Assembly: GCA_040081265.1 (NCBI GenBank)
Contig: JBEBGV010000132.1
Location: forward strand, 1 to 6,787
Direction of reading: 5' to 3'
Source: JBEBGV01 sp040081265
GTDB taxonomy: Bacteria; Acidobacteriota; Vicinamibacteria; Vicinamibacterales; UBA2999
DNA: 6,787 nt
The notes below the pieces were generated by a model. The model ran no database searches and had not been told where the DNA came from. It was given only the letters and a program-made list of their open reading frames with translations. Both the position numbers and the translations under genes were made by a program. Shown piece by piece: positions 1-6,433 of the stretch; position 1 is the first letter of the stretch; every line of letters begins with the position of its first letter.

Positions 1-1137
1 AGATGGGACAGATGGTGCGGGTGGGGGAGCAGGGGGCTTGGGACGAAGGCCCACGACTCGACCGTCGCGCGTGATGACGACCATCACGACATCAAGCGGC
101 CCAGTCGCCGGAACAAGCAGTGCTGGTCCTTCCACCTCGGCTGGCGCGACGTAGGTCCCGGCCGACTCGCCAGTCACGCGGTTGAAGGCGGTGATCGTCG
201 GGGCGGCGCTGGTGATCACAACCAGGTCGCCAAACAGTTCGGGAGGGCTGGCTGGCCGGCTCGCCAGGGGCTTCTTCCACCGCTGATTGCCGTTTGACTG
301 GCCGACCGCACGCAGCACATTGTCGAGCGCGACAATGAACACGGTCTCCGGCGAACCGGCCGCACCGACAACGTCTCCACCGACTCGCCATCGCCACGCG
401 ATCGCTCCGGTGTCAGACTCCAGGGCAAAGACCTCGTTTGTGTCGCTACCGACGATGACCCGGTTGGAGACAAGGGCTGGCTGAGCCAGCGCGCCAGGCA
501 GCTTCCGCTGCCAGACCACGTCGCCGTTTGATGCCGAGACGGCCACGACCGCGCCGTCATCGAGGGCGGCGTAGAGTCGGCTGGCATCGCCAACAACCGC
601 GTGTGGGGACGGTGCGGTCAGCTCCCGACGCCACGCCACGCGGCCCTCCGTCGAGATGATTGACGCCAGTGTGGATCGGTCAGTGAACCCCACGACTCGA
701 TCGCCGAACACGGAGATGCGTGCGCTCGCGTCGTGATCAAACGGGACGCGCCATCGATCGGAACCCGTGGCGGAGTCCAGCGCGAAGAGTTCGTCGCTCG
801 CAAGTACGAAGACGAGCCCTCCACCGGCCACAGGGCGGGTCATGGACTCGACGTCCCGAGTCCAGACCACCCGGCCATCGACCCGCGACAGTGCCACGAC
901 CTTTTCCGAACGCAGCGGAACGTAGATGGATGCGCCGTCGTTCGCACCACCGGCGCTCGGCGCCGCATCCAGAGTGACCGTCCAGGCGGGCTCAGCGGGC
1001 ATGAGCCTGGTCTGAAGCTCCGTGGCATCTTTGTCCTGGCGGCGGGGATTTGGTCCCTGGCCCCAGATCGTCACGCCAGCGAGCGCGACAGAAGCGATCA
1101 CAGCCCAAGATCGTGGGGGTCGGCGTCGCGGCACCAC
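1..1137 (-). CDS. PQQ-like beta-propeller repeat protein, exported or membrane-anchored (3' end beyond window)
   Basis: The minus-strand frame stays open from 1137 to the left edge, giving 379 codons with no stop. An in-frame TGA lies just upstream, and GTG at 1137 or 1134 are the only likely starts before the N-terminal signal. That signal is a basic stretch (PRRRPPR) followed by a hydrophobic run (SWAVIASVALAGVTIWG); ALA-G could be a signal peptidase I site, or the run could stay as an anchor. The body shows seven repeats ending in an (S/T)-x-G-x-x-x-W type motif, with G at residues 88, 125, 165, 205, 244, 283 and 323 and W at 91, 128, 168, 208, 247 and 286. The 37-40 residue spacing is typical of PQQ-like or BamB-like propeller blades. 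A further blade-like strand (VVMVVITRDGRVVGL) precedes a proline-rich end (from about residue 366). No cysteine is present, so it is not a lipoprotein like BamB, and no enzyme active site is recognisable. It probably acts in the cell envelope as a binding or scaffold protein; its substrate is unknown. Confidence 0.85.
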   Translation of the reverse strand, partial: MVPRRRPPRSWAVIASVALAGVTIWGQGPNPRRQDKDATELQTRLMPAEPAWTVTLDAAPSAGGANDGASIYVPLRSEKVVALSRVDGRVVWTRDVESMTRPVAGGGLVFVLASDELFALDSATGSDRWRVPFDHDASARISVFGDRVVGFTDRSTLASIISTEGRVAWRRELTAPSPHAVVGDASRLYAALDDGAVVAVSASNGDVVWQRKLPGALAQPALVSNRVIVGSDTNEVFALESDTGAIAWRWRVGGDVVGAAGSPETVFIVALDNVLRAVGQSNGNQRWKKPLASRPASPPELFGDLVVITSAAPTITAFNRVTGESAGTYVAPAEVEGPALLVPATGPLDVVMVVITRDGRVVGLRPKPPAPPPAPSVPS

Positions 1138-1139
1138 GA

Positions 1140-1145
1140 TATAAT
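1140..1145 (+). promoter_or_regulatory. Candidate -10 box of the guaA-dnaE-accA promoter
   Basis: An exact TATAAT stands out in otherwise GC-rich DNA, 47 bases before the guaA GTG. Transcription would start near 1152 and leave a leader of about 40 bases, too short for a typical purine riboswitch. No good TTGACA-like -35 is seen at 16-18 bases upstream, and there is no TG extension, so the call rests on the -10 match and its position. Confidence 0.55.
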
Positions 1146-1146
1146 A
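1141..1146 (-). promoter_or_regulatory. Candidate -10 box of the divergent propeller gene, overlapping the guaA -10
   Basis: Read on the minus strand, this gives TATTAT (5 of 6 to consensus), sharing five bases with the plus-strand TATAAT. A start about 7 bases downstream would fall near 1134, at the GTG start codons at 1137/1134, so the mRNA would be leaderless or nearly so. No -35 match is visible. The nearest purine-rich stretch (GAGGA) is 13 or more bases from the start codon and would be a poor ribosome site. Confidence 0.35.
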
Positions 1147-1192
1147 GCGTTCCTCAGCTCACGCTCTTCGTCCTTCATCGCGCCTGTATCTC

Positions 1193-2740
1193 GTGTCACA
1201 CCAGACGATCCTCGTTCTCGACTTCGGCTCGCAGTACACCCAGCTCATCGCTCGGCGCCTTCGCGAGATATCCGTGTACTCGGAGGTGGTGCCGTTCTCG
1301 GCCTCGCTCGAGGCGATCCGCGCGCGACAGCCCGCCGGGATCATCCTGTCGGGCGGTCCGATGAGCGTGTCAGACGAGGGCGCGCCCAAGTGTGTTCCTG
1401 GCGTGTTCGAGCTGGGCCTGCCGGTGCTCGGCATCTGCTATGGGATGCAGCTGATGACGGACATGCTCGGGGGCGAGGTGCGCCGCTCTGGCCAGCGGGA
1501 GTTCGGCCATGCTCTCGTGACCGTCGTTGATGGGCTGGTGGCCCCGCGACTGTTCGCGGGTATTCCGCAGACGCTGAAAGTATGGGCCAGCCATGGCGAC
1601 GACGTGGCTACCGTGCCGCCGGGGTTCGCGGTGGCCGCGACCAGCGCGACTGCGCCGATAGCCGGCATGCAGGCGCCCGACCGGGGTCTGTATGCGCTGC
1701 TGTTCCATCCGGAGGTCGTGCACACCGACCACGGCCTCGAGATCCTGCGGAATTTTGCCTACGACGTGTGCGGGTGTACCGGCGACTGGACCATCGCGTC
1801 GTTCATCGACGAGGCCACCGAGCGGATCCGCAGACAGGTCGGGCAGGGAAAAGTCGTCTGCGGTCTTTCAGGGGGCGTCGATTCGACCGTGGCGGCGATG
1901 CTCATGCATCGGGCGATCGGAGACCGACTGACCTGCATTTTCGTGGACAACGGCCTGCTGCGCTACGACGAAGCCAACCAGATCCGCCGACGCTTTACCG
2001 AGAAGCTGCAGCTCCCGCTTGAGTTCGTCGACGCCACGGATCTGTTCCTGACCAGGCTGGACGGTATCACCGACCCCGAGCAGAAGCGAAAGATCATCGG
2101 CGCGACATTCATCGACGTGTTCGAGAAACGCGCGGGCGAGCTGGGCCAGTTCGAGTTCCTCGGCCAGGGCACCTTGTATCCGGACGTGATTGAATCGGCC
2201 TCGGTACTCGGGCCGGCGGTGGTCATCAAGAGTCATCACAACGTCGGGGGATTGCCGGAGCGCATGAAGTTCGCGCTGGTGGAGCCGCTTCGAGACCTCT
2301 TCAAGGACGAGGTGCGCCGTGTCGGTTACGACCTCGGTCTGGATCGTGAATTCGTCGTGCGGCAGCCGTTCCCGGGGCCGGGTCTGGCCGTGCGACTGCT
2401 GGGCGCGCTGACGAGGGAACGGCTTGACCTCCTGCGGCTTGCCGACCGGATTGTGGCAGATGAAATCCGCAAGGCCGGCTGGTATGAACGGCTGTGGCAG
2501 AGTTTTGCCGTGCTCCTTCCGGTCCAGAGCGTCGGGGTCATGGGGGATGCCCGGACCTATGAGTACACGGTGGCCATCAGGGCGGTTGAAAGCATGGACG
2601 GCATGACGGCCGACTGGGCACGCCTGCCACACGATCTGCTGGCCGCCATCTCGTCACGGATTGTCAACGAGGTCCGCGGCATCAACCGGGTCGTGTACGA
2701 CATCTCGTCGAAGCCGCCATCCACCATCGAGTGGGAATAG
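1193..2740 (+). CDS. guaA: GMP synthase, glutamine-hydrolysing
   Basis: GuaA converts XMP to GMP in the cytoplasm, using ATP and ammonia released from glutamine: the last step of de novo GMP synthesis. The 515 residues match the usual bacterial length. The N-terminal class I glutamine amidotransferase domain (about 4-190) has the nucleophile C82 in GICYGMQ and the partners H172 and E174 in FHPEV. The ATP-pyrophosphatase domain follows, with the P-loop SGGVDS at 226-231, LGQGTLYPDVIES near 323-335 and KSHHNVGGLP near 346-355. The C-terminal dimerisation domain ends in the family signature KPPSTIEWE. The GTG at 1193 is chosen because MSHQTILVLDFGSQYTQLI is the normal family N-terminus; no clear Shine-Dalgarno precedes it. 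It is the first gene of a probable operon, and dnaE starts 3 bases after its TAG stop. All catalytic motifs are intact. Confidence 0.98.
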   Translation: MSHQTILVLDFGSQYTQLIARRLREISVYSEVVPFSASLEAIRARQPAGIILSGGPMSVSDEGAPKCVPGVFELGLPVLGICYGMQLMTDMLGGEVRRSGQREFGHALVTVVDGLVAPRLFAGIPQTLKVWASHGDDVATVPPGFAVAATSATAPIAGMQAPDRGLYALLFHPEVVHTDHGLEILRNFAYDVCGCTGDWTIASFIDEATERIRRQVGQGKVVCGLSGGVDSTVAAMLMHRAIGDRLTCIFVDNGLLRYDEANQIRRRFTEKLQLPLEFVDATDLFLTRLDGITDPEQKRKIIGATFIDVFEKRAGELGQFEFLGQGTLYPDVIESASVLGPAVVIKSHHNVGGLPERMKFALVEPLRDLFKDEVRRVGYDLGLDREFVVRQPFPGPGLAVRLLGALTRERLDLLRLADRIVADEIRKAGWYERLWQSFAVLLPVQSVGVMGDARTYEYTVAIRAVESMDGMTADWARLPHDLLAAISSRIVNEVRGINRVVYDISSKPPSTIEWE

Positions 2741-2743
2741 GGC

Positions 2744-5700
2744 GTGAACGCGTTCACCCATCTCCACCTGCACACCGAGTTCTCGCTGCTCGACGGTGCC
2801 TGTCGCATCGATGAACTGCTCGACGAGGCCGTCAAGCTCAAGATGCCAGCGCTCGCGGTCACCGAGCACGGCAATATGTTCTCGTCGGTCGTCTTCCACG
2901 ACCACGCGCGCGAACGCGGCATCAAGCCGATTCTCGGGTGTGAAGTCTACGTCGCCGCGGGCAGTCGATTCGACAAGAGCGGGTCGCAGACCGAGACGAA
3001 CCACCTTGTCCTGCTCGCCGAGACCAATGAGGGATACAAGAACCTCATCAAGCTGGTCTCGGCTGGCTATACGGAAGGGTTCTACTACAAGCCCCGCATC
3101 GACAAGGAGCTGCTGGCGCAGCACGCGAAGGGGCTGATCGGCCTGAGCAGCTGTCTCAAGGGTGAGGTGGCGAGCGCGCTGAAAGTGGAGCAGGCGCGTC
3201 CGGCCCTCGAAGCAGCAGCGCGCCTGCGCGACATTCTTGGCAAGGAGAACTTCTTCCTCGAGATGCAGTACCAGGGCATCGAGGAACAGAAGATCGTCAA
3301 CCGCGGGATCCTGCCGCTGGCTGCCAACCTGGGGCTCCCGCTCGTGGCCACCAACGACGTGCACTACCTGCGTCAGGGGGATTCGCAGCCGCACGACATC
3401 CTGCTGTGTATCGGTACGGGCAAGAGCGTCAACGACGCGCAGCGACTGCGGTACACCGGCGACCAGTTCTTCCTCAAGACCGCTGACCAGATGGCGGTGG
3501 TCTTCAAGGATCACCTCGACGCGCTGCGCAACACGATGCGCATCGCCGATCGTTGTGATGTCACGATTCCCTCGGGGCAGAACCATCTCCCGTCGTTCGG
3601 CGTCCCGGACGGGTTTACCCTCGAGCAGTATTTCGAGCACGTCGCCCGCGAGGGCTTCGCCCAGCGCCTGCCCCGGCTCCAGCAGCTCGCTTCCGCGGGA
3701 CACCTGCGACACACCCTGGACGAGTACGACCGCCGTCTCGATTACGAGATCGCGATGATCAAGAAGATGGGGTACCAGGGGTACTTCCTCATCGTCTGGG
3801 ACTTCATTCGCTACGCGCGCGAAGAAGGCATTCCGGTCGGGCCAGGCCGAGGTTCGGCCGCCGGCTCGCTGATTGCCTGGTGCATGCGGATCACCGACGT
3901 GGATCCCATCGATTTCGACCTCATCTTCGAGCGCTTCCTCAACCCGGAGCGCGTGTCGCTGCCGGATATCGACGTCGACTTCTGCGAGCGTCGACGCGGT
4001 GAGGTGATCGACTACGTCACGCGGAAATATGGCCGCGAGAACGTCGCCCAGATCATCACGTTCGGAACGATGAAGGCCAAGGCCGTGGTCCGCGACGTCG
4101 GTCGCGCCCTCGACATGCCGTACGCCGACGTCGATCGAATCGCCAAACAGATTCCGCCGGCGCTCGACATGACGCTCGACAAGGCACTGGCGGAGAATCC
4201 GGTCCTCAAGGACATGGCGGCGCGGGACCCGAAGGTCAAGGAAGTCCTCGACATCGGCCGGCGCCTCGAGGGGATGTCCCGCCACGCCTCGGTTCATGCC
4301 GCCGGTGTCGTCATCGCACCAGGCCCGATTACCGACTACGCGCCGCTCTACAAGGGTCAGCGCGACGAAATCACGACGCAGTGGAACATGAAGGAGGTCG
4401 AACGTGTCGGCCTCCTGAAGATGGACTTCCTGGGTCTCAGTACGCTCACCCTGATTCAGGATTGTCTGAAGGAGATCAAGCGTACCGAAGGTATCGAGCT
4501 GGACATTGATGCGATCCCGCTGGATGACGCGAAGACGTATAAGGTCTTCGCCGAAGGAGCCGCCCACGGCATCTTCCAGTTCGAGAGTTCGGGCATGCGG
4601 GACCTGCTCCGCAAGGCCAGACCCGAGCGGCTCGAAGACCTGATCGCGCTGAACGCGCTCTACCGTCCCGGCCCGCTTCAGTCCGGCATGGTGGACGACT
4701 TCGTCGCTCGAAAACAGGGCCGTACCCGCATCAAATACGAATTGCCGCAGCTGGAGCCCATCCTCTCAGACACCTACGGCGTCATCGCATACCAGGAACA
4801 GGTCATGCGCATCGCCCAGGTGCTCGGCAACTTCACCCTGGGGCAAGCCGACGTCCTGCGCAAGGCCATGGGCAAGAAGGACCCCAAGGTCATGGCCAAG
4901 CAGCGCGCCGCCTTCATGGAGGGGGCCCGGGCGCAGCAGATCAACGAGGCCAAGGCCGAGAAGATCTTCGAGCTGATGGAACACTTCGCGGGGTACGGCT
5001 TCAACAAGTCGCACTCCACGGCCTACGCCTACCTCGCCTATCAGACCGGCTATCTGAAGGCCAACTACCCGAAGCACTTTGCCGCGGCGCTGCTGACGAT
5101 CGAAGCACAGAACACCGACAAGCTGGCCGTGTACATGGCCGAGTGTCGCGATCGCGGCATCGCGGTACTGCCCCCTGACGTCAACCGCAGCCAGCTGAAT
5201 TTCTCGGTGGACAAGGACCGAGAGGCGGTGCGTTTCGGCCTCACGGCAATTAAGGGCCTCGGTGAGGGCGCCATCAACGCCATCCTCGCCGCGAGGGCCG
5301 AACTCGGTGGGCGCATCCCGTCGCTGCACGCGCTCTGCGACATCCTCGATCTTCGACTCGTCAACAAGCGTGTCTTCGAAGCACTGGTGAAGTCGGGTGC
5401 CTGCGACTCGTTGATTCCCGTACCGTCGCCCGACGGTGTGGACGACGTCACCCTGCGAAGCGCCTGGCTCGCCGAGTGGCGGGCGCGACTCTTCGCCGGC
5501 ATCGACTCAGCGACCGAGCACGGGGCCCGTCAACAGCGCAACCGTGATCTCGGCCAAGTTGACCTGTTTGGCGGCGACTCTGATGGCATGGGGGGGGCGC
5601 CCGCGGCGCAGCTGCCGCAGGCCACTCACTGGACCGAAATCGAGCGTCTGAACTTCGAAAAGGACACTCTGGGGCTCTACCTCAGCGGCCATCCGATGGA

Positions 5701-6391
5701 CCGCTACGCGGCAGACCTGCGCGCGATTGGCGCCAGGACGACGACCGACCTGGCGGTGAAGAAGGCGCCCGAGCCCGACGTGGTGGAGGGTGAAGAAGGC
5801 CTGGTCACGGTGGCGGTGGCGGCGGTAGCCGTGCAGGCGCCACCGCCCGCGTCCCAGCCTGGTGGCCGGGGACGGGGCGGCGAAGACGTCACCATCGGCG
5901 GCATCGTCAGCGGGCTTCGCTCGCTCACCACCAAGGCCAAGGGCGAGCGCATGTGCGTCTTCATGCTCGACGATGCGGATGGCAGCATCGAGACGGTGGT
6001 GTTCCCGGAGGCGTTTCGGCAGTTCGGCCAGATGGCGGAGAACAGCCAGATGGTCTTCGTCACCGGCAAGTGGGAGCGAGACGACGAATCATCCCGGATC
6101 ATCGCCTCTGAGATTCACCCCCTCAGCATCGTCAGCGAACGGCTGGCCAGAAGGGTCAATATCCGGCTGACCACCCCGCCTCATGGCCGGGCGACATTTG
6201 AGCAGCTCTGGGATATCTTCGCCAGGCACAAGGGGGATCGACCGGTGGCATTCGCCATCGAGGTCAAGGAAGAGGCTCGAACGTTTCGAATTACGGTCGA
6301 TGTGAACGCCCAGATTCGGGTCCGCCCGTCAGAGGGCCTGGTGTCCGACGTCGAGCACGTCTGCGGCGCCGGGTCGGTGACGCTCCGATGA
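2744..6391 (+). CDS. dnaE: DNA polymerase III alpha subunit, replicative (DnaE1 type)
   Basis: This is the catalytic subunit of the replicase, 1215 residues against about 1160 in E. coli. In order: a PHP domain (about 5-210) with HLHLH at 6-10; the polymerase core with catalytic D408 and D410 in PDIDVDF and the third aspartate D561 in MDFLGL; fingers motifs LYRPGPLQSG and FNKSHSTAYA; a helix-hairpin-helix (AIKGLGEGA, near 835); an internal beta-clamp motif QVDLF at 938-942; an Ala/Val/Pro/Gly-rich linker (about 1015-1046); an OB fold (about 1049-1127); and a C-terminal region at the tau-binding position. The clamp motif, OB fold and tail favour replicative DnaE over the error-prone ImuC/DnaE2. 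The nine usual PHP metal ligands all appear present (H8, H10, D17, H42, E67, H87, C137, D205, H207). The GTG start at 2744 lies 3 bases after the guaA stop with only a weak purine stretch (GTGGGA, 2731-2736), suggesting translational coupling. TGA ends the gene at 6391. Confidence 0.98.
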   Translation: MNAFTHLHLHTEFSLLDGACRIDELLDEAVKLKMPALAVTEHGNMFSSVVFHDHARERGIKPILGCEVYVAAGSRFDKSGSQTETNHLVLLAETNEGYKNLIKLVSAGYTEGFYYKPRIDKELLAQHAKGLIGLSSCLKGEVASALKVEQARPALEAAARLRDILGKENFFLEMQYQGIEEQKIVNRGILPLAANLGLPLVATNDVHYLRQGDSQPHDILLCIGTGKSVNDAQRLRYTGDQFFLKTADQMAVVFKDHLDALRNTMRIADRCDVTIPSGQNHLPSFGVPDGFTLEQYFEHVAREGFAQRLPRLQQLASAGHLRHTLDEYDRRLDYEIAMIKKMGYQGYFLIVWDFIRYAREEGIPVGPGRGSAAGSLIAWCMRITDVDPIDFDLIFERFLNPERVSLPDIDVDFCERRRGEVIDYVTRKYGRENVAQIITFGTMKAKAVVRDVGRALDMPYADVDRIAKQIPPALDMTLDKALAENPVLKDMAARDPKVKEVLDIGRRLEGMSRHASVHAAGVVIAPGPITDYAPLYKGQRDEITTQWNMKEVERVGLLKMDFLGLSTLTLIQDCLKEIKRTEGIELDIDAIPLDDAKTYKVFAEGAAHGIFQFESSGMRDLLRKARPERLEDLIALNALYRPGPLQSGMVDDFVARKQGRTRIKYELPQLEPILSDTYGVIAYQEQVMRIAQVLGNFTLGQADVLRKAMGKKDPKVMAKQRAAFMEGARAQQINEAKAEKIFELMEHFAGYGFNKSHSTAYAYLAYQTGYLKANYPKHFAAALLTIEAQNTDKLAVYMAECRDRGIAVLPPDVNRSQLNFSVDKDREAVRFGLTAIKGLGEGAINAILAARAELGGRIPSLHALCDILDLRLVNKRVFEALVKSGACDSLIPVPSPDGVDDVTLRSAWLAEWRARLFAGIDSATEHGARQQRNRDLGQVDLFGGDSDGMGGAPAAQLPQATHWTEIERLNFEKDTLGLYLSGHPMDRYAADLRAIGARTTTDLAVKKAPEPDVVEGEEGLVTVAVAAVAVQAPPPASQPGGRGRGGEDVTIGGIVSGLRSLTTKAKGERMCVFMLDDADGSIETVVFPEAFRQFGQMAENSQMVFVTGKWERDDESSRIIASEIHPLSIVSERLARRVNIRLTTPPHGRATFEQLWDIFARHKGDRPVAFAIEVKEEARTFRITVDVNAQIRVRPSEGLVSDVEHVCGAGSVTLR
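5555..5569 (+). other. Internal beta-clamp-binding motif QVDLF in DnaE
   Basis: Codons 938-942 encode QVDLF, which fits the bacterial clamp-binding consensus (Q-x-x-L/M-F, compare QADMF in E. coli DnaE). It sits after the helix-hairpin-helix region and before the OB fold, the expected place for the internal clamp site needed for processive synthesis. Confidence 0.85.
5812..5847 (+). repeat. 9-bp perfect inverted repeat within the dnaE linker
   Basis: GGCGGTGGC at 5812-5820 is the exact reverse complement of GCCACCGCC at 5839-5847, with an 18-base loop. It lies in the low-complexity linker segment of dnaE, just before the OB fold. The mRNA could form a stable GC-rich hairpin here, but biased Gly/Ala/Val/Pro codons alone could produce such a match. 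Confidence 0.4.
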
Positions 6392-6421
6392 CCCTGCTGA
6401 TCGGTGTTCGTGGCCACTACT

Positions 6422-6426
6422 GGAAG
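6422..6426 (+). promoter_or_regulatory. Ribosome binding site of accA
   Basis: GGAAG lies 7 bases before the ATG at 6434. It is the clearest Shine-Dalgarno match for any start in the window, and it favours this ATG over the in-frame GTG at 6410. Confidence 0.65.
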
Positions 6427-6433
6427 CTTCGTC

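Noticed and set aside
216..596. Minus-strand open frames with ATG starts (92-397, 216-596, 618-824, 840-1028) as separate small genes
   Set aside because: They are out of frame with the continuous 379-codon propeller reading, which explains the whole stretch with regular repeats.
1138..1192. Possible purine riboswitch ahead of guaA
   Set aside because: The whole divergent gap is 55 bases and the likely leader about 40, too short for a purine aptamer plus expression platform, and no three-way-junction pattern is seen.
733..1530. 265-codon plus-strand open frame across the propeller gene and the guaA start
   Set aside because: It covers the well-supported minus-strand propeller repeats, the divergent promoter gap and the guaA amidotransferase in a different frame; the translation has Arg/Pro/Ser-rich shadow composition.
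1868..2632. 254-codon minus-strand open frame inside guaA
   Set aside because: Antisense shadow of conserved guaA codons, with no recognisable motif or start signal.
2654..4567. 637-codon open frame on the minus strand inside dnaE
   Set aside because: It lies wholly antisense to the strongly conserved PHP and polymerase regions, its composition is that of a codon-complement shadow in GC-rich DNA (many R, V, E, D, L), and I recognise no family.
4766..5329. 187-codon minus-strand open frame inside dnaE
   Set aside because: Shadow frame opposite the conserved polymerase fingers region; no family resemblance.
6392..6433. Possible terminator or promoter between dnaE and accA
   Set aside because: The 42 bases contain no stem-loop followed by T residues and no convincing -10/-35 pair.
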